A DNA stretch of 36,321 bases from Akkermansia sp. (GCA_017399165.1 JAFQEF010000032.1:1-36321); one strand, 5' to 3'; shown: positions 22,308 to 31,582, numbered from the stretch's first letter. Numbers and translations are program-made. Notes: generated by a model from the letters alone, not told the origin.

Positions 22308-23156
22308 ATGAAAAAAAAGGCTCTGTTGCTGTTTTCATTTACTCTGCTGGCGGCAGCTTGTAGTGAAGATTCCGATAATTCGGCGGTTCTTACACCACAG
22401 CAGATGTATGAGAAAGCTGCGGCTCTCTTAAAGCCCAATACCGAGCATGAGCAGCCCGATTACACCGGGGCGTTCCGCTTGTTGGAGCAGGCTGCAGCTG
22501 CTGACTATGTGCCTGCCATGTTAGACCTTGCCGGGGTGTATCTGGAGGGCTCTCGTGATGGCTCCGTTAGCAAAGATCGCGCAAACGCTTTTCAATGGTA
22601 TACTCGTGCCGCTCAACTCGGTAGCACGGATGCCCTCTACTACTGTGGCTTCATTTTGTTGGAGGATAAGAAAACGGCAGAAGCCGTTACTTACTTGCAG
22701 CGCGCTGCTCAAAAAGGCTTGCCCGAGGCTCAGTATCAACTCGGCCGCCTTCTACTTGCGCAAAATAGTCCGGAGGCTTTGCCGTTGATTCGTGCCGCAG
22801 CCACCTCTCAGCGCGCCTCAATTGTGGCTGCGGCCTCCTATACCATGGGTACGGTATTCCAAAACGGCAAGCTCGGTGTGCAAAAGGATATGGGCCAAGC
22901 GGTGGAGTGGTATTTGCGCTCTGCCGATGCCGGCGACCGCCGAGCCCAGCATTTGGTTGGCCTTATGTATTTACTCGGGGAAAATCTTCCTGCGGATGAA
23001 AAAAAGGGAGAGGCTCTTTTGCGGCTCTCTGCCGGGCAGGATTATTTGCCCGCCATAGATGCGCTTGTTCGCTATTTATTTGATACAGATGCAGATGCCC
23101 ATGCAGAGGAAATTCGCGCTTGGTCTGAGCGTCTGCAAAAATTGCAAAAGCGTTAA
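22308..23156 (+). CDS. Sel1-repeat lipoprotein
   Basis: A 282-residue lipoprotein. The signal M-K-K-K-A-L-L-L-F ends in the lipobox L-A-A-A-C, so the Cys near residue 18 should be lipidated and acylated by Lnt-type enzymes. After it come about five Sel1-like (TPR-related) repeats, with A-M-L-D-L-A-G-V-Y-L-E-G, A-L-Y-Y-C-G-F-I-L-L and A-Q-H-L-V-G-L-M-Y-L-L-G. Such repeats mediate protein-protein contacts in the envelope. Of two in-frame ATGs I choose 22308, because GGAG (22295-22298) then sits 9 bases upstream; this is one of the few clear Shine-Dalgarno sites in the window. Confidence 0.88.
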   Translation: MKKKALLLFSFTLLAAACSEDSDNSAVLTPQQMYEKAAALLKPNTEHEQPDYTGAFRLLEQAAAADYVPAMLDLAGVYLEGSRDGSVSKDRANAFQWYTRAAQLGSTDALYYCGFILLEDKKTAEAVTYLQRAAQKGLPEAQYQLGRLLLAQNSPEALPLIRAAATSQRASIVAAASYTMGTVFQNGKLGVQKDMGQAVEWYLRSADAGDRRAQHLVGLMYLLGENLPADEKKGEALLRLSAGQDYLPAIDALVRYLFDTDADAHAEEIRAWSERLQKLQKR

Positions 23157-23166
23157 GCCATAATAT

Positions 23167-23196
23167 CGCCCGCTTTGCCGGGGGCAAAAGCGGGCG
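23167..23196. terminator. hairpin between convergent Sel1 and DsbD-like genes
   Basis: Stem CGCCCGCTTTGCC with GGCAAAAGCGGGCG (23167-23179 and 23183-23196), one bulged A, loop of three. No long T run on either strand, but it sits between two convergent stops. Confidence 0.6.
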
Positions 23197-23230
23197 TAAA
23201 TGATATGAGAAGTTGATAAGAACGGAGAGA

Positions 23231-25900
23231 TTACTCTTCTGTTTCTTCTTCAGTGTCCCCTTCCTCCTCTTCTTCTTCGTCGTCCTCGTCTACAGCCTCC
23301 ACTTCATCATCAGCGGTTTCTTCCTCCTCTGTTACAGCTTCCTCAGCTGCAGCGGGTGCGGCAGGGGCAGGTTGAGCAGGCTGCGGCTGTGCTGCCTCCG
23401 CCGTGGCGGGGATGGTCATCAATGCACCGCCGGCAAGGGTGATGAGAGCCGCGATAAGGCCGATAACGCGAGTCTTTGTGCTCATGTACATGGGGCACCA
23501 CTTACCGTAGATCCAACAAGCATAGCAGATGAGAATCATGCCCAGGATGAGCACCAGCACTGTACCGCTGTACATGGAGAGGTATACGGAAAGAATCCAC
23601 GCAGCTGCACCGAAGAGCAGGAAGGAAAGAGCCTTCTTGAGCGTTTCCATCCATGCACCGGGGCGGGGGAGGAATGCAATCAACTTGGGGAATGTACCCA
23701 ACAGGATATACGGGAATGCCAAGCCCAGCCCCATAAAGCAGAATGCCAGCACCATTTGCGCATCGGGCAGAGCAAGAGCCAACGGCATGGCAGAGCCCAG
23801 GAAGGGTGCACTGCACGGCGTTGCCACAATGGTAATGAAAATACCTTGGAAGAAGGAACCCAGCGCGCCCTCTTTGTTTTGCAGGGACTGACCGGCACCG
23901 GTGGCACCCACGCCGATTTCAAAGAGCCCGAACATGCTCAAGCCCAGTATGAGCAGCAGCAATACAATGCCGTATACTACCCACGGGTTCTGCATCCATA
24001 CGGCCCAGCTGCGCTCCCCGGCGGGGAAGAACAGTAACAGCAGAATGGCCAGTGTCAGGAAGCTGAGCAGAATGCCGAGCACAAAGGCCATGGAGTGGAA
24101 GAATACTTTTGCACGGCTGCCGCCACCCATCTCAACAAAGCTCATTACTTTGAGCCCGATGACGGGGAATACGCAGGGCATGAAGTTGAGGATAAAGCCA
24201 CCGATGAACAGGAAGGCAATCACCTTCCAGAACCCCATGTCCTCCTTGGGGGTGTCCATGGCGACATCATTGATGGTCTTGTCAATGAACTCAGACAAAT
24301 AATCCGGCCCGAAAAGCTCTGTGGTGATGGCATAGCGCACAGACTCCGGTGTGTTTTTGGTAGCCTCTGTGGGCACATACAATACGTTGACGGGTACCTG
24401 TGTACGGCCCAAACGGCGCATCTCTGCATCAATAGCCGGATTCGGGTTTGTTTTGTCTGCTTTCATCAGCACCACACCGTTATCCGCAAACTTTTTAAGC
24501 ACGTCCTCTGTGTAGGCTACTTTTTTGTTCATTTGGCAAGTAGCACACCAAGTGGCGGTAAAGTCAACGTATACGGGTTTACCTTGCTCCATGGTTTGAG
24601 CCATGAGCTCGGGGCTCCATTCTTTCCATACCTTTTCTTCTGCACGGGGCCATGCGGTGTATACCAGGGAGCTGATGAGGAGCAGCCCGCACAACCCGCC
24701 GATGATGTTGCTTTTAACGGAATTACCGCGCCCGCACCAGTGGCTGATGGCCCAGAAACCTGCTATAAAGCAGGTAAGTGCAATAAACAGCCCCATGGGT
24801 GCCGCTGCCATGGTCATGCCCATGTACTCAGAAAGCACGTAAGCGGACCCCGCGTAGAAGGGAATGAGGATGTAAGGCTTCTTTTCCCCGCCAAGCTTGC
24901 TGAAAGTTAAGGCAGATGTTATCCCCAACATTAAAATCAATGCAGCAAACATGTAATAGGGGTAATCTGCATTATCTTTGACTGCCCCTTGGGGGGCAAC
25001 TGCTGCCGTTGCTGCTTTCTCAAAGTTGACGTTTACGGTGCAATGTTTGCCGTCGAAGCTGAGAATACCTTTGAGGGATGTCAGCTCTCTGCCGACCAAC
25101 CATTCATCCTTTGCGGGGTGCATGGTGTCTGTGTTATCATTACGGGGCAGGGTGAGGGTGTAGCCTGTATCTGTCTTCTTGAGCTCTTGGGCAACGGTGG
25201 GGTTAATGCAGTTATCTTCAGAGAAGAAATAGGCATTGCCGATGTTTTCTACCCCACTGATGCTGAGGGTTACCTCTTGCGCTGTTTGAGTAGCTGTAAC
25301 CGTAGCGGGGGTGTCGCCCAAGGTTTCTACCTTGGTTTCCTCAGCTGCCCATGCGGGGTTAGCTGCACCGTCGCCGGCGGAGATGGTGACGGTAGTTGTT
25401 TTTGTTTCTGCGGGGTTACAACCCATATCATTGCAGGTTTGGGCTGCACTCTCGATGGTGAACTCTGCTTGTTGCGGGGCATTGGCCTCCGGGGTGACTT
25501 TCCATACGGCAACGGGTGCCTCGTAAGAGTATGCTACACTGATGGAGCCCTCCACGCGGTGCGGCACTTCCCAATACGGCCCCTCTACCTTAAAGCCGCC
25601 CGGTGCGGTCAGCGTGGCGGTAATAGGCTCGCCCACACTACCGGGGTTGCGCCAATAGGCATGGTATGTATCTGCCACTTTGCCGTTGAGGGCAACATAA
25701 AAGGGCTCTCCTGCTTTGTATCCGGTTACGGATGCCTTGGCAGAGATGGTGTAAAACTCCTGCTGTTGTGCGGCCGGGCCGAACCCGAAACCACCAAAGC
25801 CTTGGGTGGAGTCACCTCCGTCAAAGGAAAAACCGCCTTGAGCATATACAGCACCGCCCAGCAGTGCTGCCGACAATATGAGTGCACGGACTGCGTTCAT
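23231..25900 (-). CDS. DsbD-like thiol:disulfide reductase with permuted domain order
   Basis: An 889-residue inner-membrane protein that should carry reducing equivalents from the cytoplasm to the periplasm. Order: signal peptide (about 20); DsbD N-terminal-like beta domain (about 45-175) with C156 and C161; a second beta region to about 310; three or four membrane helices (about 318-420); a thioredoxin domain (about 430-545) with W451-C-A-T-C455; then the DsbD membrane domain with C576 in M-P-C-V-F-P and C696 in T-P-C-S-A-P-F-L-G; finally an acidic Glu/Asp tail (about 835-889). In E. coli DsbD the thioredoxin domain is C-terminal; here it precedes the transmembrane domain. All key Cys pairs are retained. 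It is a single gene with its own promoter. Confidence 0.88.
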   Translation of the reverse strand: MNAVRALILSAALLGGAVYAQGGFSFDGGDSTQGFGGFGFGPAAQQQEFYTISAKASVTGYKAGEPFYVALNGKVADTYHAYWRNPGSVGEPITATLTAPGGFKVEGPYWEVPHRVEGSISVAYSYEAPVAVWKVTPEANAPQQAEFTIESAAQTCNDMGCNPAETKTTTVTISAGDGAANPAWAAEETKVETLGDTPATVTATQTAQEVTLSISGVENIGNAYFFSEDNCINPTVAQELKKTDTGYTLTLPRNDNTDTMHPAKDEWLVGRELTSLKGILSFDGKHCTVNVNFEKAATAAVAPQGAVKDNADYPYYMFAALILMLGITSALTFSKLGGEKKPYILIPFYAGSAYVLSEYMGMTMAAAPMGLFIALTCFIAGFWAISHWCGRGNSVKSNIIGGLCGLLLISSLVYTAWPRAEEKVWKEWSPELMAQTMEQGKPVYVDFTATWCATCQMNKKVAYTEDVLKKFADNGVVLMKADKTNPNPAIDAEMRRLGRTQVPVNVLYVPTEATKNTPESVRYAITTELFGPDYLSEFIDKTINDVAMDTPKEDMGFWKVIAFLFIGGFILNFMPCVFPVIGLKVMSFVEMGGGSRAKVFFHSMAFVLGILLSFLTLAILLLLFFPAGERSWAVWMQNPWVVYGIVLLLLILGLSMFGLFEIGVGATGAGQSLQNKEGALGSFFQGIFITIVATPCSAPFLGSAMPLALALPDAQMVLAFCFMGLGLAFPYILLGTFPKLIAFLPRPGAWMETLKKALSFLLFGAAAWILSVYLSMYSGTVLVLILGMILICYACWIYGKWCPMYMSTKTRVIGLIAALITLAGGALMTIPATAEAAQPQPAQPAPAAPAAAEEAVTEEEETADDEVEAVDEDDEEEEEEGDTEEETEE

Positions 25901-25906
25901 GCACGC

Positions 25907-25935
25907 ATACTATCATTTTTCAGCCCTCACCGCAA
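25907..25935 (-). promoter_or_regulatory. promoter of the DsbD-like gene, leaderless geometry
   Basis: On the minus strand, TTGCGG (25930-25935), 17 bases, TAGTAT (25907-25912), then 6 bases to the ATG at 25900. Confidence 0.6.
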
Positions 25936-25964
25936 GTGCTAAGTATGCAAATTACGTTATATTT

Positions 25965-26011
25965 GAACCATAAAATGTAAAATGGTGCTACCGTGAGGGG
26001 TAACACCATTT
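25965..26011 (-). terminator. terminator of the RND efflux operon
   Basis: On the minus strand, an 8-bp stem AAATGGTG/CACCATTT (25980-25987 with 26004-26011) is extended by TACC/GGTA after one mismatch. A T-rich stretch (complement of about 25965-25979) follows. Confidence 0.65.
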
Positions 26012-26036
26012 ATCTGCTCTCAAAGACACGGGGGTA

Positions 26037-29000
26037 TCAGTCCTCTGCGCGTTTTCTGCGTATGCCGATTTTCTCGGCTGTCCAGTCTCTCATGCGGGCA
26101 AAGATGGCGTAGAGTCCCGGCACCAGGAAGATGCCGAATACCGTTGCCAGCAGCATGCCGCTGAAGGTGGTGATGCCGATTTCTTGGCGGCTGGCTGCAC
26201 CGGACCCCGTGGCTACCACCATGGGCCACACACCGAAGAGGAAGGAGATGGCTGTCATCAGCACAGCACGGAAACGCATGGAGGCACCATTGAGCGCAGC
26301 CTGCTTAACGGGGATGCCGGCAAGCTCGTGGTTCTCTTTACTGAACTCAACCATGAGAATGGCGTTCTTGGCAGACAGGCCGATGAGCATCAGAATACCC
26401 AGCTGCACATAAATGGAGAGCGAGAGATTGCAGAGCTGCGCCCCCATGAAAGCACCCAAGGTTGCCACGGATACCGAAAGCATTACGGGGATGGGCGTGG
26501 TCCAGCTTTCATACTGAGCAACCAGGAAGAAGTAGGAGAAAAGCATGGCAAGCCCGATAAGGAGGCCGATTTTGCCGTCGTTCTGGCGCTCCTGGTAAGA
26601 GAGGTCTTTCCACTCTGCCTTCCACTGGCGGTCCAGCCCTTTGGCTCGTTCCTCCTTATTGATTTCATCGAGCGTTTGTTCAATGAAGTCCATCACTTGG
26701 CCGGAGCCCACACCCGTGGCGGGGGTAACGTTGATATCCGCACACATGTACTGGTTGAAACGCCCATAGGTGGACGGCCCCATGCGGTAGGAGAGTTTAC
26801 ATACGGCAGAGAGCGGTACCATCACACCGTTTTCATTGCGTACCCATTGGTTCAGAATATCATCTGCCGTGCGGCGGTCTCGTGCATCACCCTGAATCTT
26901 CACCTTGAAGTTGAAACCATCCAGCGTGAAGTCGTTGACGTATGAGGATGCCATGACGCTTTGCAGGGTGCTGAAAATCGAGCGTACGGGAATCTTGAGG
27001 GATTGCGCCTTGGCGCGGTCTATTTCCAGGTGAATCTGCGGGGTCTCGGCATTGTACTCGGAGCGTGCCATGGCTATGAGATCCCTGCGCGCCATGAGGC
27101 GTTTTGTTACTTCTTTAACCATATCGCCCAAATCTTTGGGGGTGGCAGAGCCTCGGGCCTCCAGCACCATGGAAACACCGCCGTAAAGCCCTAAACCTTG
27201 AATGGCGGGTGGTGTGACTGCCATGATGGATGCCTCAGGAATATCTGCGCAGGCTGCATTTATCTTGGCGGCAATGGTAGATACGGATAAATCCTCCGTG
27301 GGGCGTTTATCCCACGGGTCGAGCTGCACAATGACCATACCCGTGCCCTCGCCGGAGCCGGAGGCAAAGCTGAAACCACTTTGCGCAGAAATCATGCGCA
27401 CGCCGGGTATCTTTTTGATGCGTTCCTCCATTTGGTGTATTACCTTGTCGGTACGTTGTTTAGCTGTGGCGGTACCCTCCAGGTTCACCATACAGAAGAT
27501 GGCCCCTTTATCCTCCGTGGGTATGAAGGAGCTCTTCATCAGCTCGGGCGCCAATAGGTTTTCCGGGGCAAATTTACTCAGTTTTTGCTGTTTGGCTTTT
27601 TGCCCTGCGGCTTGTTGGGCAGATTTTTCGGGGGCCCAAATCTCGTTCCACCAAGCAGGGGCACCGGCATAGTAGGCATAGTTGGCATAAAGTACACCGG
27701 CCAATACCAGCACTGTGAGCCAGGCATTGCGCACCAGTATACCGGAGCCCGCCAAGTAAATGGCTTTGCTCTTTTCCATCAGCCAGTTAAACGGAGCAAA
27801 AATGTACTCTGCAAATTGGTTTTTCCGGGTGCCCTTTGGTTTGAGAATCAGCGCACAGAGTGCAGGGGAGAGCGTAAGTGCATTGAAAGTGGAGATACAG
27901 AGAGCCACGCACATGGTGACGGAGAACTGCGTGTAAATAACACCCACCATGCCACCGTAGAAAGCAATGGGCACATACACGGCGATGGTTACCAGCGTGG
28001 TGGCAATGATTGCACCGGTAATCTGTTTCATGCCCTTAATGGTGGCTTCTCTGGGGCTGAGCCCTTCTTCTTCAATGATTCGCATCACGTTTTCCACCAC
28101 CACAATGGCATCATCCACCAGTGAGCCGATAACCAGAATCAACCCGAACATGGTGAGTACGTTCACCGTATAGCCCAGTGCGTACAGGGCCACAAATGCA
28201 CCCAGCAGGGATACGGGAATCGCCAATGCCGGTATCAATGTGGCACGCCAATCCTGCAAGAAAAGGTAGGTAACCAACACCACAAGCAAAAGCGCAATGA
28301 CCAGCGTCAGCGCAATTTCCTCCATCGTGGCTTCAATAGCCTTGGTGGGGTCGTAACCCATGCTCCAGGTGACACTCTCGGGCATGAGCTTTTCAAGCTC
28401 TTTCATCTTCTTTTGCAAGGCGGCAACGGTGGCCATGGCGTTGGCATCGTTGTTGCGCATCACGCGCATGCCCACAGAGTTTTGAGTCACCCAATTGCCG
28501 TTTTCGTCTTTGAAAGACATGCGGCTATAGCCGGCATTGCTTTCTGCCCCCAGCTCAATGGTGGCAATGTCGCTCAATTTGGTAACGTGGCCGTCCTCAC
28601 CACGTTTGACAATGATGTTGCTGAACTCCTCCACCGTTTTGAGGCGTCCCGTAGCCGTCACTTTGTAGGTGGCGTAAGAGCTTTCATCCTGAGAGCCAAC
28701 GGAACCGGCCGCAGCCTGTATATTTTGGGCGGCAATGGCCTCGTTGACATCTTGGGGGGTGATGTTGAGTGCGCTCATGCGTGTGGTGTTCATCCATACA
28801 CGCATGGAGTAGTTGCGGCTCATCATCACATCTGCCTCTGAGATGCCGTCTACCTGCCCCAGCTGGTCTTTCACGTTCATGCGCAGCCAGTTGGTGAGCT
28901 CCAAGATATTCATCTTGTTTTCATCGCAAGTGAATGCCAGGAAGCAAAGCATATCGCCGGAGCGTTTGCGCACATGGTAACCGGTCTTCTTAATGTCATC

Positions 29001-29360
29001 CGGCAGCTTGGACTCCACGGCCTTAACTGCGTTTGATACATTGATCATGGCCGTGTCATCATTGGTGCCCGTGGCAAAAATGAGGGTGAGCGAGTATGAC
29101 CCGTCATTGGAGCAAGAGGAGGAGAAGTAGAGCAGGTCATCCATGCCGATGAGCTGTTCTTCCACCGGGGCGGCCACCACCTGTGCCAATTCCTCTGCAC
29201 TGGCACCTGCATAATTCATGCGTACCGATATGGTGGGGGGCGATACCTCGGGGTACTCAGATACCGGCATCTTGGTGAGACACAAGAACCCCGCCAGCAT
29301 CATCAGAATCGAGATAACGAATGCAAACTTTGGTCTGTAAATGAAAAATTGTGAGAACAT
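26037..29360 (-). CDS. RND efflux transporter permease (HAE1 / AcrB type)
   Basis: A 1107-residue inner-membrane proton-driven exporter of drugs or other amphiphiles. It starts M-F-S-Q-F-F-I-Y-R-P-K-F-A, the standard HAE1 opening. The TM4 proton relay reads S-L-V-D-D-A-I-V-V-V-E-N-V with both Asp, and TM10 contains G-L-S-A-K-N-A-I-L-M-V-E-F with the conserved Lys. Two large periplasmic loops are present. It is somewhat longer than the roughly 1050 residues typical of AcrB, partly because of a Lys/Gln/Ala-rich insertion of about 40 residues before the second periplasmic loop (near S-A-Q-Q-A-A-G-Q). It is second in an operon, 36 bases after the adaptor gene. No outer-membrane channel gene is in the window. 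Confidence 0.95.
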   Translation of the reverse strand: MFSQFFIYRPKFAFVISILMMLAGFLCLTKMPVSEYPEVSPPTISVRMNYAGASAEELAQVVAAPVEEQLIGMDDLLYFSSSCSNDGSYSLTLIFATGTNDDTAMINVSNAVKAVESKLPDDIKKTGYHVRKRSGDMLCFLAFTCDENKMNILELTNWLRMNVKDQLGQVDGISEADVMMSRNYSMRVWMNTTRMSALNITPQDVNEAIAAQNIQAAAGSVGSQDESSYATYKVTATGRLKTVEEFSNIIVKRGEDGHVTKLSDIATIELGAESNAGYSRMSFKDENGNWVTQNSVGMRVMRNNDANAMATVAALQKKMKELEKLMPESVTWSMGYDPTKAIEATMEEIALTLVIALLLVVLVTYLFLQDWRATLIPALAIPVSLLGAFVALYALGYTVNVLTMFGLILVIGSLVDDAIVVVENVMRIIEEEGLSPREATIKGMKQITGAIIATTLVTIAVYVPIAFYGGMVGVIYTQFSVTMCVALCISTFNALTLSPALCALILKPKGTRKNQFAEYIFAPFNWLMEKSKAIYLAGSGILVRNAWLTVLVLAGVLYANYAYYAGAPAWWNEIWAPEKSAQQAAGQKAKQQKLSKFAPENLLAPELMKSSFIPTEDKGAIFCMVNLEGTATAKQRTDKVIHQMEERIKKIPGVRMISAQSGFSFASGSGEGTGMVIVQLDPWDKRPTEDLSVSTIAAKINAACADIPEASIMAVTPPAIQGLGLYGGVSMVLEARGSATPKDLGDMVKEVTKRLMARRDLIAMARSEYNAETPQIHLEIDRAKAQSLKIPVRSIFSTLQSVMASSYVNDFTLDGFNFKVKIQGDARDRRTADDILNQWVRNENGVMVPLSAVCKLSYRMGPSTYGRFNQYMCADINVTPATGVGSGQVMDFIEQTLDEINKEERAKGLDRQWKAEWKDLSYQERQNDGKIGLLIGLAMLFSYFFLVAQYESWTTPIPVMLSVSVATLGAFMGAQLCNLSLSIYVQLGILMLIGLSAKNAILMVEFSKENHELAGIPVKQAALNGASMRFRAVLMTAISFLFGVWPMVVATGSGAASRQEIGITTFSGMLLATVFGIFLVPGLYAIFARMRDWTAEKIGIRRKRAED

Positions 29361-29396
29361 AATGTGTTGCGAAGATGTTTGTGTGAGCAGTACGCG

Positions 29397-31547
29397 TTAT
29401 TTGGTTGCTGTTTCGGCTTGTTGCACGGGGGCTCCGTCCGTTATCTCTGCGAGTGGCCCGGTGATGACAATATCACCCGCTTTGAGCCCCGCAAATACGG
29501 GGGTAAGCCCGGTTTCGGGGTTGGTGGTACCACACAATATGCGGGTAAGGTTGGCACGCCCGTGTTTGAGGGTATATACGAATCTTCCACTCGTATCTGT
29601 CAATATGGCCTTGTTATCCACTGCCGGCAGGCTGATATCGCTCTTGCGGTTAAGGCGTATGGTTACAACACCGCCGGGTTGCAACTTACCGCCCTCATTA
29701 TTAAAGACAGCCCAAAGGTTTTGGGTGTCGGTTGCCGTTTTGATGATATTGTCTGCAAAGTGGATGCTGCCTTTCTCGGGGTGAACGGAGCCTTTGGCTG
29801 TGACGAGGGTTACCTCTGCCTCATTTTTCATGATATCATCTGTACGGTAGGCAGATAAAATCTCATTTTCGCTCAGGAAGAAGCGCACGTAAATGGGGCT
29901 GAGCTGCACCAGTGTGGCCAGCGGTGTTTTGAGGTCGGATATATAGTTGCCTTCCGAAAAGAAGACGCGACCAATGCGCCCGTCCATGGGGGCTTTGATG
30001 GTGCAACGTTCCAAATCATCCTCCGCCAGTATGAGTGAGGCTTCTGCCCCTTTGCGTTTAGCCACAAGCTCATCGTGCGTAGCTTTTGCACTTTCTGCAT
30101 CGTCTTTACTGGTGGCATTGCGTTTCAGTAGCTCCGTTTGGCGCTCGTACTTCTTTTTAGCATCTGCAATGCTTACGTCCAATCTGGCAATCTGGGCTTT
30201 CATGGCATCCACCTCCGCTTGGTAACGGGTGGGGTCTATGCGGAAGAGAACATCCCCGGCTTTTACCAAATCGCCTTCCTTAAACTCCTGTTTCTGTAAA
30301 ATACCTTGCACCAGCGGGCGCAGCTCAACACGGTGAATAGCCTCCACCCGTGCACCGTGGCATTTATGGATGGTGGGGTCTTGCATGGTTGTTACCGTGG
30401 TGGTAGTGGCGGCGATGGGGGCTGCTTCCACAATTTTGTGTCCGCTTTGTTCAGCGGTGTCTTCATGTATGGCTTCCACACCAATCACCGTATCCCCCAC
30501 GCGTACTTTGTGGGCACCATCGGTGATAATGGTTTGTCCCTCACTCACACCGCTGTATACAGCCTGCAAACGCCCTTGGATGGAACCCACCGTAGCCTCT
30601 GCTCGGGCCACTTTACCGGTTTCATCTACCGTGTATATATATGCTCCGTTTTCATCATAGTGCACAGCTGTAAGGGGTACCATGCATACCTGTTGCGTAT
30701 CGGTCAGGGCTACATTCAGTGCCCCTATGCCACGCGGCGTGAGCATGTGCTCCGGGTTGGCGAACTCTGCCCACAGGGTGTAGGTGTCGGAGTCACCCGT
30801 CAGAATATTGTCAACAATGGCAATCTTGCCAGCATGCTCATAGCGGCGCCCGTTGGCTGTGGTTAAGCGCACATCTGCCACATTGCTTATTTCTTTTGGC
30901 CCTCGGAATATGCCGTTAACATCGTATTGGCTCAGCGGAAAACGCACATAGATGGGGTCCATCTGCTTAATGGTGACCAATGATTCCCCGCGCGTAATGT
31001 AGTTGCCGGGGGAGAAATTGATGCGGCCTATTCTGCCGGTAATTTCGGCTCGAATGGAGCAGTCCTCCAAATCTTTTTTTGCTTTGGCCAAGTTGGCTTG
31101 CGCTTCTATGGCAGAGGCTTTCAGCTCCTCCAGCCTTGTACGGGCACTCTCTGCCTCCTCCTCAGAGGTAGCGTTGCCCTCTGCCAGTCGCTCGAATCTG
31201 CGTTGGCGATTTTGAGCATAGATGATTTGTGCTTCAATCTGCTCTAACGCAGCTTCTCTTTGCTGCACAACTGCTTTATAACGAGTGGGGTCTATCTCAA
31301 ATAACAGCTCACCTTTGGTGATGATGTCTCCCTCCTTAAACAAGGGCGGCTGTATGAACCCCTCCACCGCAGCTTTAACATCTACAGATTTGATGGCCTC
31401 CATATGGCCAATACTTCTGCGGGCGATTTTATCTTTGCCTAAGGTTACTTTTTCTACCTGAACATGTTGAGTTGCTCCCGGCATCTGGGCATTCAGAACA
31501 CTTGCCCCCGTTGCCAGCATTATCATCGCGCACGTGGTGATTCTCAT
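29397..31547 (-). CDS. double (tandem-fused) RND periplasmic adaptor protein
   Basis: A 716-residue membrane-fusion protein in which a complete adaptor appears twice. Signal peptide: M-R-I-T-T-C to L-N-A, no lipobox. Copy 1 is about 25-370, copy 2 about 385-700. Matching blocks are F70-K-E-G-D with I-D-P-T-R-Y, and F422-K-E-G-D with I-D-P-T-R-Y. G-R-I-G-R is followed by G-N-Y-I in both, and P-I-Y-V-R-F at about 198 and 551. The period is 352-353 residues. Each copy has lipoyl halves, a helical hairpin and a beta-barrel/proximal domain. The copies have clearly diverged between these blocks. Ordinary adaptors are 370-420 residues and act as hexamers on an RND trimer. It is the first gene of the pump operon. 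Confidence 0.93.
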   Translation of the reverse strand: MRITTCAMIMLATGASVLNAQMPGATQHVQVEKVTLGKDKIARRSIGHMEAIKSVDVKAAVEGFIQPPLFKEGDIITKGELLFEIDPTRYKAVVQQREAALEQIEAQIIYAQNRQRRFERLAEGNATSEEEAESARTRLEELKASAIEAQANLAKAKKDLEDCSIRAEITGRIGRINFSPGNYITRGESLVTIKQMDPIYVRFPLSQYDVNGIFRGPKEISNVADVRLTTANGRRYEHAGKIAIVDNILTGDSDTYTLWAEFANPEHMLTPRGIGALNVALTDTQQVCMVPLTAVHYDENGAYIYTVDETGKVARAEATVGSIQGRLQAVYSGVSEGQTIITDGAHKVRVGDTVIGVEAIHEDTAEQSGHKIVEAAPIAATTTTVTTMQDPTIHKCHGARVEAIHRVELRPLVQGILQKQEFKEGDLVKAGDVLFRIDPTRYQAEVDAMKAQIARLDVSIADAKKKYERQTELLKRNATSKDDAESAKATHDELVAKRKGAEASLILAEDDLERCTIKAPMDGRIGRVFFSEGNYISDLKTPLATLVQLSPIYVRFFLSENEILSAYRTDDIMKNEAEVTLVTAKGSVHPEKGSIHFADNIIKTATDTQNLWAVFNNEGGKLQPGGVVTIRLNRKSDISLPAVDNKAILTDTSGRFVYTLKHGRANLTRILCGTTNPETGLTPVFAGLKAGDIVITGPLAEITDGAPVQQAETATK

Positions 31548-31554
31548 GCCCCCA

Positions 31555-31582
31555 ATCTTAGCACTTCGAATCCCAAAATCAA
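31555..31582 (-). promoter_or_regulatory. promoter of the RND efflux operon, leaderless geometry
   Basis: On the minus strand, TTGATT (31577-31582), 16 bases, TAAGAT (31555-31560), then 7 bases (including a G run) to the ATG at 31547. If transcription starts a little earlier, the G run could act as a ribosome-binding site. Confidence 0.55.

Noticed and set aside
23213..25942. Long plus-strand open frames opposite the DsbD-like gene
   Set aside because: They are antisense shadows of a GC-rich gene; their translations show no domain motifs, while the minus strand carries clear DsbD and thioredoxin motifs.
31562..31575. T-loop-like string TTCGAATCCC suggesting a tRNA gene
   Set aside because: No matching T-arm partner, acceptor stem or anticodon arm can be drawn around it; it lies in the promoter of the RND operon. 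No other tRNA signature was found on either strand.
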